Assembly: GCF_000024565.1 (NCBI RefSeq)
Contig: NC_013515.1
Coordinates: forward strand, 912,497 to 976,496
DNA: 64,000 nucleotides
Origin: Streptobacillus moniliformis DSM 12112
GTDB taxonomy: Bacteria; Fusobacteriota; Fusobacteriia; Fusobacteriales; Leptotrichiaceae
Direction of reading: 5' to 3'
Shown: piece after piece, positions 19,102-30,922 of the stretch
How the letters are laid out: every line of letters starts with the position of its first letter
Position numbering within the stretch: the first letter of the stretch is position 1
The notes under the pieces: model-generated
Told to the model about the DNA's origin: nothing
What the model saw: the letters and a program-made list of their open reading frames with translations, nothing else
Databases searched by the model: none
Position numbers and translations under genes: made by a program

Positions 19102-19749
19102 TTAAAGTATCAATATTTTTTTATAATCCAATTTAATATTAAAATAATTATTTATGTAATCTTGAAAACAATTTAGCATAGTAATAAGACTATTAGTATT
19201 TTCAAGATTAGCATTTTTAGAATATGTAATATAGTCCTTATATTCATCAATAAGTCCATATTGATTAATTAATTGACTTATATCATATATTCCAAGCTCT
19301 ATCATTAGTCTTCTTAAAAAAGTAACTAAAATAAATATATTAAAATTAACATCTAAAAATGTATTTTCATCTAATTCATTTATGTATTCTAATATTTCTA
19401 TACTTTTATTATATAGCTCTTCTTCTGGATTATCAAATTCTAATACTTGATTTAATGAATGAAGTACATAAAGTGATAATTGAAGTTTTTCTATTTTTAA
19501 TAATGATTTATCAAAACTTTTTTTTAATATACTATTTTTTATTATTTTAGAATTAGATTTTATTTCTAATTCTACATCACTAATGCTTAATGGCATTATA
19601 GAAGCTAAATGTTTTTTCTTTGAATTTCTAGCATTAAAAATTATTGCAGAAATTTTACCATGTTCTTTTGTAAACATTGTAACTAATACACTACTACCTG
19701 AAATCTCTTTTTTATTTAAAATAATAGCAACATCATTTATTAACTTCAT
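19102..19749 (-). CDS. recO: DNA repair protein RecO
   Basis: 215 residues, somewhat shorter than the usual 240-250. The N-terminal OB-fold region reads I-L-N-K-K-E-I-S-G-S-S-V-L-V-T-M-F-T-K-E-H-G-K-I, characteristic of RecO, which loads RecA on SSB-coated gaps with RecR. The four-Cys zinc motif seen in some RecO proteins is not present in the helical C-terminal domain. The ATG overlaps the stop of the upstream gene. Confidence 0.87.
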   Translation of the reverse strand: MKLINDVAIILNKKEISGSSVLVTMFTKEHGKISAIIFNARNSKKKHLASIMPLSISDVELEIKSNSKIIKNSILKKSFDKSLLKIEKLQLSLYVLHSLNQVLEFDNPEEELYNKSIEILEYINELDENTFLDVNFNIFILVTFLRRLMIELGIYDISQLINQYGLIDEYKDYITYSKNANLENTNSLITMLNCFQDYINNYFNIKLDYKKILIL

Positions 19750-20252
19750 TAGTATTTTATCAAGTATTCAAAATTTGCATAATTAGAAATATATTGTATT
19801 TTTTGAGGTTTTTTATCAATATATTCACTAAATCTTATTTTGTACTTATCTGCTATTATTTCCACTAAAACCTTATTTTCAAATATATATTTTCTATTCT
19901 TAATCTCATATGTACTATTTTTATCCATATTAGATAACTCTTCTAATATAGAGTAAAGTGAAGTGTCATCAAAACTTAATTTTTGCTCTACTGTTTGCTT
20001 CAATTTAGGAGAATAAAGTGTTTTTTTTCCATTTGAATATGTAATTATTTCACCTTTATTTAACTTAGGTTCTAAAACTTCAAATTTCACTGTATTTGGC
20101 ATATATTCTAAATTATATATTTTCTTTTTCTTCTTATTATTTATTTCAGAAAATTCAACAATTTCAGCATTAAAATTTTGTTGTAAAAAATCAAAAGTTT
20201 TAGAAAAATTCAAACTAGTTAATAGAATAGTTAATGCAAAAATCTTTTTCAT
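19749..20252 (-). CDS. periplasmic LolA-like lipoprotein carrier
   Basis: 167 residues with a signal peptide (about 1-17, ending F-S-K). The rest is an antiparallel beta-rich chain with phrases such as K-G-E-I-I-T-Y-S-N-G-K-K-T-L-Y-S-P that resemble LolA-fold proteins. With the LolD/LolC-like transporter nearby, a role in lipoprotein transfer is reasonable, but identity is low and this is inference. Coupled to mreC (4-bp overlap) and recO (1-bp overlap). Confidence 0.6.
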   Translation of the reverse strand: MKKIFALTILLTSLNFSKTFDFLQQNFNAEIVEFSEINNKKKKKIYNLEYMPNTVKFEVLEPKLNKGEIITYSNGKKTLYSPKLKQTVEQKLSFDDTSLYSILEELSNMDKNSTYEIKNRKYIFENKVLVEIIADKYKIRFSEYIDKKPQKIQYISNYANFEYLIKY

Positions 20253-21103
20253 TTTACTTCATTCCCCTCTATTTTTTTTAATAATTTAAGTTTAGAAGCA
20301 TTAAACTTATATACCACTACTGTATTTATTCCTATTACTTTATCACTAATACTGAAATTTAATTCCTTACTATCCATTAATTTTGATTTATCTTGTAAAT
20401 CAAATGTTCCTATAGGTAATCTTTTTGGATACATTTCGCTAATTCCTGATGTTTCTATATCAAACTTACTTATTTTATCAGCTTTTTCCACATTAAAATT
20501 CTTAATAACAAAGTTTAATGATCCTTTACCACGTATTATTCCTGTAAATATTCCATTTACATTAACTGACATTTTAAAATTAGGATTTGATATTAAATGA
20601 ACTTCTGAATAGTCCTCTGATACTTTATTTATCCTTCCTATAACATTAGAATTTAATATTACTGGTAAATTTGGTTCTATACCATCCTTACTTCCTTTAT
20701 TAATAAATATTATATCTTGTTCATTTAAATCATCTTTTAATATTACTTCTGCTGTTATAAATTTTCTATTAGAATTATTTTCAAGTTTAAGATATGATCT
20801 TAATTCTGTATTTTCTTTTTCAAATTTTTCTAATTCCATTTTTTCAGCACTTAATAACTGTATTTCTGATTTTAATTTTTCTAATTCTTCAATATTTTTT
20901 TGTACATTATTTAAATAATTTAGTTTTTCATTATACTTTGTATATTTATCATATATTAATGTTTTAGTTTCAACTAATTTAAAATTAATATCAGATAACA
21001 TTTCTCCAGTAAAATTAATTAAATTATCTCTATTTAGAAAAAGTACAACTGTTACAAACATTAGAAAAATTAATCTTTTAACGATCTTTTTTTTCTTTTT
21101 CAT
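20249..21103 (-). CDS. mreC: rod shape-determining protein MreC
   Basis: 284 residues: cytoplasmic Lys-rich start, one transmembrane helix (about 10-26), a coiled coil (about 55-95) and the periplasmic beta-domain with I-F-I-N-K-G-S-K-D-G-I and V-I-G-R-I-N-K-V-S, the standard MreC layout. It organises the cell-wall elongation complex. mreB and mreD are not adjacent, which is unusual but known in reduced genomes. It starts 8 bp after groEL. Confidence 0.9.
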   Translation of the reverse strand: MKKKKKIVKRLIFLMFVTVVLFLNRDNLINFTGEMLSDINFKLVETKTLIYDKYTKYNEKLNYLNNVQKNIEELEKLKSEIQLLSAEKMELEKFEKENTELRSYLKLENNSNRKFITAEVILKDDLNEQDIIFINKGSKDGIEPNLPVILNSNVIGRINKVSEDYSEVHLISNPNFKMSVNVNGIFTGIIRGKGSLNFVIKNFNVEKADKISKFDIETSGISEMYPKRLPIGTFDLQDKSKLMDSKELNFSISDKVIGINTVVVYKFNASKLKLLKKIEGNEVK

Positions 21104-21111
21104 TTTTTCTC

Positions 21112-22981
<1,870 letters not shown>

Positions 22982-23016
22982 TTAAATTCCTTCTCTCTAG
23001 TCAAATTTTTCTTTAA

Positions 23017-23045
23017 ATTATACCATATATTGTGATCATTTTCAA
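23017..23045 (-). promoter_or_regulatory. groES-groEL promoter
   Basis: On the minus strand: -35 TTGAAA (23040-23045), -10 TATAAT (23017-23022), 17-bp spacer. No HrcA/CIRCE inverted repeat is visible nearby. Confidence 0.7.
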
Positions 23046-23075
23046 TATAACGTGGTTTTATCTTCCAATTTAAAA

Positions 23076-23095
23076 TCCCTAGTCAAAACTAGGGA
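23076..23095 (-). terminator. terminator of S8 autotransporter gene
   Basis: Arms TCCCTAG (23076-23082) and CTAGGGA (23089-23095) followed on the minus strand by TTTTAAATT, directly after the stop codon of the autotransporter gene. Confidence 0.8.
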
Positions 23096-23096
23096 T

Positions 23097-26000
23097 CTAA
23101 AAATTGAAATCTATACCTAAATTTAATCCAACATTTAATTTACTATTTATATTTGCCTTACCTATTACATTTAAACTATCCATAACCTTTAATTTTACAC
23201 CTAAATTATAGTTTGCACTTATCTTATTTAATCCTTTACCTACAGTTTTGTGTAATTTTTCAGCTAACTTTTGATTTAATTTTATTTCATCAAGGCTATT
23301 ATAATCAACAACCAATCTATTTTGTATACTTATTCTATCATTTATCTTACTATCTATCTCTACTCCTGCTTCTAAATTATTATTATATGCACTTGTTATT
23401 CCTATGTCTCTTAATCTATTTATAAAACTCTCATTTTCTTTAGCTTCATTATCTTTTTTACCCCAGATTAATATATAATTAAATGAATAGCCAACATATG
23501 GTTTTAATATACTTTTTATAGAATTTATTTTTAATTCCATACTTAATTTTATACTAGGATTTATACTTAAACTTTGTAATATATTTGTTTTTTTATTAAT
23601 ATCACTTGTATCATTATACACATCACTTTTACTATACCCTATATTCTTATCAAAATCAAATGCAAAGATATCAAATATTTTCTTACTAATATTTATACCA
23701 ACATTATATAAATTATTTATACTTTTAGTTTTATTACTTCCACTATTTTTAAATTCAACATTTCCATATTGATATATTCCATATAAATTTAAAACATTTC
23801 CATTTAATAATTTTCTTGAATATCCTATTATTGCACCATAATTCTTATCTACAAATGGACTAAATTTTTCATCATTTAATATATTAGTTCTCACATAAGT
23901 ATCAAAGTATAGTCTATTTCCTTTTTCTAAGTTATTTAATATTATATTTGTCCTATTATACTTATTATCTATCTCATTTTTTATTATATTCCCCACTATA
24001 CTTGCATAATTATCTGTAAATATATTTTTAACTTCTGAACTATTTGAGCTTAATAATAAGGTCCTTAAACTGCTTGACATTGGTTTCATTAAAACATTAG
24101 TGCCACCGATAGAAACATTTGTGTTATCTATATACTCATCAAAAAATTTCTTCTTATTTACATCATAACTAGGTAAATCTTTTAATATCTTCTCATCTGT
24201 TATTTCTCCTAATTTCTTAAACTCTTCATTTATATTATCTACAAACTTTATACTTACTATCTTGTCCTTATTTATTACAACTGGTTTTAAAAAGGGGTTT
24301 GATAAGTTATTTAAAAAATCACTGTACTCTTCTTCAAATTTTTCTATATTTAAATTAAGTTGTTCATTTTCTTTTACTCTTATTGTATACTCCCCTGTTG
24401 TCCTAAACTCTTTTATATTTATTTCTTTTCCACTAAACTCTACATCAGATGTATGAGTTCCATGTAGTTTATCTATACTTGTTTTAGTACTATCTATCTT
24501 TAATTTTCCATCTGTATATATATTTTTTAGTTTTATTTCACTTTCATCATTTGTTCTATTTTCTACAACTAATGTTCCTTTTTTAGCTATAGTGTAATCT
24601 GATTTACTATCATTTTTTAAAACTAGTGTTCCATTTAATACTTGTGAAGGAGCAGTATATTCTTGTTTTCCTGTTAATATAAGCTTTCCTTCTCCATCTT
24701 TTCTAAGTCCTGCTTGGGCTACATTAGAGTAAAATAGTTTTTCACTTTCTAATACTTTTGGTATTCTATATTGATACTCTCTACTAGTATTATCATAACT
24801 ATATTTCTTAGCAATTATTTTTATAATTTTACTTTCCTTATTATTACCATCACCCTTTAATCCACTAACTATATCATTTTCAAAAGTATACTCTTTTCCA
24901 TTCTTTATATTTACATAAAAGTATCTATTTCCATTCTCATCAAATATCTTATCATAGTTACCCTTAAAGTATTTCATCTCATCTATTAGACCAGCATTGA
25001 AATCAGATGGTCCTTTTAATGCCTTTTCTCTATTTGCATTACCCCAACCTACATTATCATCTAAGTATCCACTAATATCATGATTTGCAGTTCCAAGTAT
25101 TACCTGTTTTACCTGTTGGTATGTTAAGAAAGGATATTTTTCTTTAATATCATAAGCTAGTCTTGCTATCCTTGGTGTTGAATATGATGATCCAGAATCT
25201 GGATAATATCTTTTATCCTCAATATCTAAAAGACCAGATTCTCCAACAGTAAAACTTCTTAAAAGTAAGGCTTGTGTGTGATAATCTTTTCTTGTAAAGC
25301 TACCTGAATAATAATTACTCTCACTATCTATATATATCGTTGACATATATTTATTAAATTTTTTTATCAAATTATGATCTCTTCTAAATGAATTTTTTAC
25401 AAGTAAACTTTCACTTCTAGAAAGAGCCTGCATTTCTGGAGACATTATTTGATATTTATTTGATAAATCATTAGAAAAATATTTTGTTTCTAAATTACTT
25501 AAATTCTGATTACCTATGGCACTTATCAACAATCTTTCATTATATACATAATTTTTATTTAAAAGTCTTTTAGTTAAATAATCATTTAAATATGTTTTAT
25601 CATTATATATCTTATCTAAATATTTACTATAAGGGTATAAATAGTTAAAATTGATATTATGATAAACTAAACTATATGACATACTTAATATCCCATATGT
25701 ATTCATGATATCAAAGCCAACATGATTACGTCTAACTAATTTTATACCTGGATTTTTACCTTTAAAAATATTCTTTTCTTCCTCGCTTATAATACCATCG
25801 GCATTTGTATCCATAAATCCATCTAATACTCTTAAAGCATGTTCATTATAGCTTGCATTACTATTATCAGAACCAATAAAATTTGTAAGTCCATACTTTT
25901 CTTTTATTTTTTCTTCTCCACTTTTATTTAAAAATAATTCAACTATTGTTACTGGATTATCTTCTTCTTTCAATTGTCTCGTTGTATTAATATTTGATTC

Positions 26001-26279
26001 AATTAAACTTTCATTTCTATCTAATTTTTGTTTTAACTTTTCATTATTATCAACAGTATTAATAGTATTTTGAGATTCTGAATCTTTCATTATTTCTTTT
26101 TTTTCAACATTACTATTAATTTTAGGGGAATTTGATTCATTATTTTCTGAATTAATAATATAATTACTTGATATATTTCTACCTATATTTTCAACATTTG
26201 GTATACTTTCATCAATATCAACTATGCTACAGCTAATTAAAAATAGCAGCCCCAAAAATTGAAATCTCTTAAATTTCAT
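23097..26279 (-). CDS. lipidated subtilisin-type (S8) autotransporter, altered catalytic triad
   Basis: 1060 residues. The N terminus is a lipoprotein signal (F-L-I-S-C, Cys 17). A degenerate S8 peptidase domain occupies about residues 105-420: the Ser motif G-S-S-Y-S-T-P-R near residue 360 and the oxyanion-type G-N-Q are present, a possible His lies in N-E-H-A-L-R-V, but no D-T/S-G motif for the catalytic Asp is evident. A passenger stalk follows, then a C-terminal beta-barrel (about 780-1060) ending in Phe. Lipidated S8 autotransporters such as NalP and SphB1 process other surface proteins. A similar role here is inference and depends on activity. It has its own terminator. Confidence 0.82.
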   Translation of the reverse strand: MKFKRFQFLGLLFLISCSIVDIDESIPNVENIGRNISSNYIINSENNESNSPKINSNVEKKEIMKDSESQNTINTVDNNEKLKQKLDRNESLIESNINTTRQLKEEDNPVTIVELFLNKSGEEKIKEKYGLTNFIGSDNSNASYNEHALRVLDGFMDTNADGIISEEEKNIFKGKNPGIKLVRRNHVGFDIMNTYGILSMSYSLVYHNINFNYLYPYSKYLDKIYNDKTYLNDYLTKRLLNKNYVYNERLLISAIGNQNLSNLETKYFSNDLSNKYQIMSPEMQALSRSESLLVKNSFRRDHNLIKKFNKYMSTIYIDSESNYYSGSFTRKDYHTQALLLRSFTVGESGLLDIEDKRYYPDSGSSYSTPRIARLAYDIKEKYPFLTYQQVKQVILGTANHDISGYLDDNVGWGNANREKALKGPSDFNAGLIDEMKYFKGNYDKIFDENGNRYFYVNIKNGKEYTFENDIVSGLKGDGNNKESKIIKIIAKKYSYDNTSREYQYRIPKVLESEKLFYSNVAQAGLRKDGEGKLILTGKQEYTAPSQVLNGTLVLKNDSKSDYTIAKKGTLVVENRTNDESEIKLKNIYTDGKLKIDSTKTSIDKLHGTHTSDVEFSGKEINIKEFRTTGEYTIRVKENEQLNLNIEKFEEEYSDFLNNLSNPFLKPVVINKDKIVSIKFVDNINEEFKKLGEITDEKILKDLPSYDVNKKKFFDEYIDNTNVSIGGTNVLMKPMSSSLRTLLLSSNSSEVKNIFTDNYASIVGNIIKNEIDNKYNRTNIILNNLEKGNRLYFDTYVRTNILNDEKFSPFVDKNYGAIIGYSRKLLNGNVLNLYGIYQYGNVEFKNSGSNKTKSINNLYNVGINISKKIFDIFAFDFDKNIGYSKSDVYNDTSDINKKTNILQSLSINPSIKLSMELKINSIKSILKPYVGYSFNYILIWGKKDNEAKENESFINRLRDIGITSAYNNNLEAGVEIDSKINDRISIQNRLVVDYNSLDEIKLNQKLAEKLHKTVGKGLNKISANYNLGVKLKVMDSLNVIGKANINSKLNVGLNLGIDFNF

Positions 26280-26351
26280 AAATCCTCACTTTTATTATAT
26301 ATATATTAATATTATACATTATTTTGTGAAAAATAGAAATATTTACTCATA

Positions 26352-26903
26352 TTAATAGTTTATAATTTCAACTTTTAATTTATTAACTTCATCTTCACCT
26401 AATAAATATTCAACAACTGCTAAACCAAAGTCTTTAGCTGCTGCTACTGATCTACCTGTAATAAGATTTCCACATTTAACCACAGGTGAATTTTCTATTA
26501 TAGCTCCATTTTCAATTAAATCTTCTTCAAGGCCACTAAACACTATAGCTTTCTTGTTCTTCAAAAGTCCAAGCTTTGCTAAATACTTAGGTGCTGCACA
26601 AATAGCTGCAACTAAATTATTTTCATTGTAGTAATTCTTTAGTTTTTTTTCAAGAATTTCTGATTTAAAATATTCAGAAGTTCCTAAACCACCTGGTAAA
26701 AATACACAATCATAGTCCATAAAATCTACTTCATTTAATGTTTTTTCAGCAGATATTTCAATATTATGTGAACCCATAATCTTTTTATCAGTATAAAGAC
26801 TTACTAAATCTACATGTATTCCTGCTCTTCTAAATAAATCAACTGGGAACAATGCTTCAACTTCTTCTATGTTATTAAATATCATAACTGCTATTTTTTT
26901 CAT
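26352..26903 (-). CDS. DJ-1/PfpI family protein
   Basis: 183 residues. The nucleophile-elbow Cys is in V-A-A-I-C-A-A-P-K near residue 103, and the acidic residue expected in the N-terminal V-E-A-L-F-P segment is present. This matches the YajL/DJ-1 branch (thiol chaperone, deglycase or stress protein). The exact activity is unknown. The gene follows a small membrane protein by 9 bp and probably belongs to the ptsI operon. Confidence 0.87.
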   Translation of the reverse strand: MKKIAVMIFNNIEEVEALFPVDLFRRAGIHVDLVSLYTDKKIMGSHNIEISAEKTLNEVDFMDYDCVFLPGGLGTSEYFKSEILEKKLKNYYNENNLVAAICAAPKYLAKLGLLKNKKAIVFSGLEEDLIENGAIIENSPVVKCGNLITGRSVAAAKDFGLAVVEYLLGEDEVNKLKVEIINY

Positions 26904-26912
26904 ATTAAATTC

Positions 26913-27227
26913 CTATCCTAAAAAATATTTTATCAATACATTTACTGGCCACGCTAGTAAAGATAATAGTGCAAATACAAACATTCTATAAACAAAACCA
27001 ATAGAAAGTTTGTCTGAAAATCTTTTAAATAACAATGAAGCTCCAAATATTGCAAATATTATTAACACTAATCTTCCAGGTGTTTCATTAATTACTGATA
27101 CAACAAAAAATATTAAGTATAACACATAGTCTAATTTTGAAAAAGGTAAATTTTTTAAATCATTATTTTCTTGATTATCAACTATTTTATTTTTAGTTTC
27201 TTCTTTTTTTATTTTTAGTTTTCTCAT
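26913..27227 (-). CDS. small hypothetical membrane protein
   Basis: 104 residues: a Lys/Glu-rich cytoplasmic start and two to three transmembrane helices (about residues 32-50, 55-70 and 80-100). No family recognised. It lies between ptsI and the DJ-1-like gene with 7- and 9-bp gaps, so it is co-transcribed with them. Confidence 0.65.
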   Translation of the reverse strand: MRKLKIKKEETKNKIVDNQENNDLKNLPFSKLDYVLYLIFFVVSVINETPGRLVLIIFAIFGASLLFKRFSDKLSIGFVYRMFVFALLSLLAWPVNVLIKYFLG

Positions 27228-27234
27228 ATCATTC

Positions 27235-28944
27235 CTATCTTAATGCATCTATCACTTCTTGTGGAGTATCTTTACTTAAAATTAGATCTCTGTATTTTTG
27301 TGCTTCTGCATAATTTGATTCTAATATTTTCTTTTTAACTTGCAATACTGATGATGCTGACATACTAAATGCATCTAGTCCCATTCCAAGTAATAATTCT
27401 GTTGATTGTTTATTTCCTGCAAATTCTCCACACATACTTACAGGTATTCCTCTATCATGTGCAGCATCTATAACTTTTTGTATAGCTTCAAGTACAGCAG
27501 GGTTAAATGCAGAATAAAGATCTGAAACCATTTCATTTCCTCTATCTACTGCTAAGAAATATTGTGTTAAATCATTAGTACCTATAGAGAAGAAATCAAC
27601 TTCTTTTGCAAATTTATATGCAATTATAGCTGAAGATGGTGTTTCTATCATTATACCAACTTTAATATTTCTATCAAATTTCTTACCAATTTCATCTAAT
27701 TCTTTTTTACATTCTTCAAGAATAACATTTGCTGCTCTTACTTCATTTATTGAAGTTATCATTGGATACATAATTTTAACTGTTCCATATGCAGACGCTC
27801 TTAATATAGCTTTTAATTGAGTTTTAAACATATCTTTTTGTACTAAAGAAATTCTAATTGCTCTATATCCTAAAAATGGATTCATTTCTTTTGGTAAATC
27901 TAAATAAGGTAATTCCTTATCTCCACCTATATCCATAGTTCTAATAGTTATAGGGCAATTTTTCATTTTTTCAACAACTTCTCTATATGCCTTATATTGT
28001 TCTTCCTCTGTTGGCATATGACCAGAATTCATGAATAAGAACTCTGTTCTGTATAATCCTACCCCAGTTGCTCCCGCTTCCATAACAGCATCTATATCTT
28101 CTGGTTTACCTATATTACCCCAGATTTCTACTTCATGTCCATCTTTAGTAATAGGTTTTAAGTTTTTGATTTTCTTTAATTCCTCTTTAGCTTTTAATTG
28201 TTTTTCTCTTTTTATTTCATATTCTTTGATTAATTCATCAGTTGGATTTAAATAAATTTCCCCTTTATCTCCATCTATAATTATTCCTTGACCATCTACA
28301 ACTTCAGAAAGTATAGATCTAGTTCCTACTACTGCTGGAATTTCAAGTGATCTTGCCATAATAGCAGAATGTGCTGTTTTACCACCTATTTCAGTTACAA
28401 ACCCATTACAATGTGCTAAATCTAGTTGTGCTGTATCAGAAGGTGTTAAATCATTAGTAATAATAATTGTATTAGGTTCTAAGTTTCCTAAATCACTTAT
28501 TTTAATATTCAGTAAGTTTTTTAGCCATCTTTTACCTATATCTTGGAAATCTGCTGCTCTTTCTCTTAAATAAGGGTCATCTAATTGAGAAAGCATTAAT
28601 GAATATTCATCTATACCTTCTTTTAAGGCATGAGCTGCTTTTAATCCATCTTCCATTATCTTATTTTTGATTTCATCCATTAAATCTTCATCTTCTAATA
28701 ATAGAATATGTCCATCAAAAATATCTGCCTTATCATCACCCATCTTAATTCTTACTTTTTCTCTAATAGCAATAAGTTGAGTTTTAGATTTTTTCATAGC
28801 CTCTTCTAATTTAATAATTTCAGATTCAGATGTTTCACCTGAAAGAAGTTTTTCTTCAGGAAGTTGTATTTCCTCTTCATGAAATACATAAACCTTACCT
28901 ATAGCAACTCCTTCAGAAGCTCCAATACCCGTTAATCTCATCAT
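27235..28944 (-). CDS. ptsI: PTS enzyme I (phosphoenolpyruvate-protein phosphotransferase)
   Basis: 569 residues from ATG 28944 (GGAGG upstream). A TTG five codons earlier overlaps that site. Enzyme I takes phosphate from PEP and passes it to HPr. The active His is in G-G-K-T-A-H-S-A-I-M-A-R near residue 190. The PEP-binding domain has G-V-G-L-Y-R-T-E-F-L-F and the C-terminal S-M-C-G-E-F-A-G. ptsH is not adjacent. It could phosphorylate the PtsN-like and DhaM-like EIIA proteins encoded in this window through HPr (inference). Confidence 0.95.
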   Translation of the reverse strand: MMRLTGIGASEGVAIGKVYVFHEEEIQLPEEKLLSGETSESEIIKLEEAMKKSKTQLIAIREKVRIKMGDDKADIFDGHILLLEDEDLMDEIKNKIMEDGLKAAHALKEGIDEYSLMLSQLDDPYLRERAADFQDIGKRWLKNLLNIKISDLGNLEPNTIIITNDLTPSDTAQLDLAHCNGFVTEIGGKTAHSAIMARSLEIPAVVGTRSILSEVVDGQGIIIDGDKGEIYLNPTDELIKEYEIKREKQLKAKEELKKIKNLKPITKDGHEVEIWGNIGKPEDIDAVMEAGATGVGLYRTEFLFMNSGHMPTEEEQYKAYREVVEKMKNCPITIRTMDIGGDKELPYLDLPKEMNPFLGYRAIRISLVQKDMFKTQLKAILRASAYGTVKIMYPMITSINEVRAANVILEECKKELDEIGKKFDRNIKVGIMIETPSSAIIAYKFAKEVDFFSIGTNDLTQYFLAVDRGNEMVSDLYSAFNPAVLEAIQKVIDAAHDRGIPVSMCGEFAGNKQSTELLLGMGLDAFSMSASSVLQVKKKILESNYAEAQKYRDLILSKDTPQEVIDALR

Positions 28945-28960
28945 AGTAATTTCCTCCAAT

Positions 28961-29653
28961 TTATTTATTATTTCTTAATTCTTTTATCTTATCTCTTAAT
29001 AATTTAACTATATCACCTTTACCAAAATTTGCAGCTAAATCAATTGCATTACCACCATTAAAATCTTTATGTAATGGATTTGCACCTTTTTCAATTAAAA
29101 ATTTTGCAATTTCATAATTTCCTTTAAGTGCTGCATCTTCAAGTGGATGCCAACCATCTACATCACTTTGAAAATTTACCATTTCTGGATATTTTTCAAC
29201 CAATAACTTAACTGCTTCAAAGTTTTCAAAAAAAATTGCAGTATGTAAAGGATATTTACCTAGTACATTATGTCTAACATTTACATTAACATCTTTTTTT
29301 AATAACTCTTCTAATATATATATATTATTATATTCTATAGCAACCATTAATGCTGTTTCTCCAATTTTATTTTCTGCATTAATATCTACCTTTTCTACTC
29401 CTTTTTTTACTATTGGAGCAAAACCAGGAGAATATGCTTCATTTGGATAAATACTAATATTTCTTTCTTCATCTCCAGATATATATGAAACTGCTAAAGT
29501 ATTATTTGAAAATTTAATTGCAGTAAAAAATTCATTTAAAATTTTTTCTTTTTTTTCTTCTACTTCTAATTTTTCTTTTGAAATCAATAAATCCTCAGCA
29601 AAAATATTCATATTAAGCATAATAATAGATAGTAATAATAATATTTTTTTCAT
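28961..29653 (-). CDS. exported ankyrin-repeat protein
   Basis: 230 residues: signal peptide (about 1-19), then ankyrin repeats from about residue 95 with the canonical phrases G-E-T-A-L-M-V-A-I, Y-P-L-H-T-A-I-F-F and D-G-W-H-P-L-E-D-A-A-L-K-G. Exported ankyrin proteins usually mediate periplasmic or surface protein contacts, and the partner is unknown. It lies between trmD and ptsI. Confidence 0.8.
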   Translation of the reverse strand: MKKILLLLSIIMLNMNIFAEDLLISKEKLEVEEKKEKILNEFFTAIKFSNNTLAVSYISGDEERNISIYPNEAYSPGFAPIVKKGVEKVDINAENKIGETALMVAIEYNNIYILEELLKKDVNVNVRHNVLGKYPLHTAIFFENFEAVKLLVEKYPEMVNFQSDVDGWHPLEDAALKGNYEIAKFLIEKGANPLHKDFNGGNAIDLAANFGKGDIVKLLRDKIKELRNNK

Positions 29654-29691
29654 ACATTCACCACTTTTACATTTTGTTTAATTATATCATA

Positions 29692-30429
29692 TTACAATGT
29701 TTCTATCAACTTTAAAAATTCATCGTATTTTCTCAAAAAATCTTTATCTTTAAATTTTTCTTCTAATAAATCTGGTCTATTTTTTAAAGTTTTAAATATT
29801 GCTTTCATTTCTCTATACTGATTAATTTTTTCATGATTACCCGATATTAAAACTTCTGGAACTTCCATTTTATCTATCATTTGCGGTCTAGTATATTGAG
29901 GGAAACCTAATAATCCATTGTAGAAAGAATCTGTTTCATATGATTCTTTTTTTATTATTCCATCTTTCATACGCATAATTCCATCTATTATAACTAGAGA
30001 AGGTAAATCTCCACTACTTAATACATAATCTCCTATAGAAATTTCTTCATCTACAAACTTATCTATTACTCTTTGATCAAGACCTTCATATTTACCTGAT
30101 ATTATACATAAATCTTCCATTTTAGATAATTCTATTAATTTTTCTTGTGTTAATTTTTTACCTTGAGGTGTAACAAAAATAGTAAAAGGTTTCTTAATTT
30201 TTGATTTTCTTAAATTAACAAAATATTTCCAAAAAGGTTCCGGTTTAAGTACCATTCCTGCTCCACCACCAAAAGGTGTATCATCTACTTGTTTATGTTT
30301 ATTATCACTATAATCTCTAATATTTTCTATATCTATCTTAATATTTTGATCATTTGCTCTCTGCATAATAGTTTGTGATAAATATATTTTAAATATATCA
30401 GTAAATAAAGTTAAAACCCTTATTTTCAC
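29692..30429 (-). CDS. trmD: tRNA (guanine-37-N1)-methyltransferase TrmD
   Basis: 245 residues. The SPOUT knot carries Y-V-L-S-S-G-D-L-P-S-L-V-I-I-D and L-G-F-P-Q-Y-T-R-P. The catalytic-loop D-D-T-P-F-G-G-G-A-G-M-V is near residue 51. It makes m1G37, which prevents frameshifting. It directly follows rimM (1-bp gap), the conserved rimM-trmD order. rpsP and rplS are not adjacent. Confidence 0.95.
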   Translation of the reverse strand: MKIRVLTLFTDIFKIYLSQTIMQRANDQNIKIDIENIRDYSDNKHKQVDDTPFGGGAGMVLKPEPFWKYFVNLRKSKIKKPFTIFVTPQGKKLTQEKLIELSKMEDLCIISGKYEGLDQRVIDKFVDEEISIGDYVLSSGDLPSLVIIDGIMRMKDGIIKKESYETDSFYNGLLGFPQYTRPQMIDKMEVPEVLISGNHEKINQYREMKAIFKTLKNRPDLLEEKFKDKDFLRKYDEFLKLIETL

Positions 30430-30430
30430 A

Positions 30431-30922
30431 CTATATCATTCCTTCTAATAATTCTACTTTTATTAGTTTTTTATCATATTCTATTTCTTTTACGAAAACA
30501 TCTATAAATGGAATTAAAACCTCTTTTTCTTCTTTTATAACTACTAAAATTGGATGTGCTGCTGTATCCATTATATCAACTACTTCACCAATATCTTCTA
30601 AATCATGTAATACCCTATATCCAATAATTGATTCATCTTCTTCATATTCTGGTATTAAATCTGCTCTAACATATATCTTATACCCTATTAAAGATTTAGC
30701 TTCATCTACATTTTTTATCTTATCTATATCTATCAAAGCTCTTTTACCAGTAATACCTTTAACATTTTCAACTTTAGCAATTTTAATATCATTAAAATCA
30801 TTTTTTATAATAACATTTAAATTTTTAAGTTCATCTAAAAGTGGAAAAATGGTCCTAACTTTTAATGTACCTAAAAGTCTATGTGTTCCTGTAATAGTTC
30901 CTATTAATATTAAATCTTCCAT
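30431..30922 (-). CDS. rimM: ribosome maturation factor RimM
   Basis: 163 residues: N-terminal RimM domain (I-G-T-I-T-G-T-H-R-L-L-G-T-L-K-V) and C-terminal PRC-barrel (about 88-163) with H-P-I-L-V-V. It helps 16S 3'-domain folding in the 30S head. It overlaps the preceding membrane-protein gene by 1 bp. Confidence 0.94.
   Translation of the reverse strand: MEDLILIGTITGTHRLLGTLKVRTIFPLLDELKNLNVIIKNDFNDIKIAKVENVKGITGKRALIDIDKIKNVDEAKSLIGYKIYVRADLIPEYEEDESIIGYRVLHDLEDIGEVVDIMDTAAHPILVVIKEEKEVLIPFIDVFVKEIEYDKKLIKVELLEGMI

Noticed and set aside
22982-23070. CIRCE element of groES-groEL
   Set aside because: No TTAGCACTC-N9-GAGTGCTAA-like inverted repeat between promoter and start.
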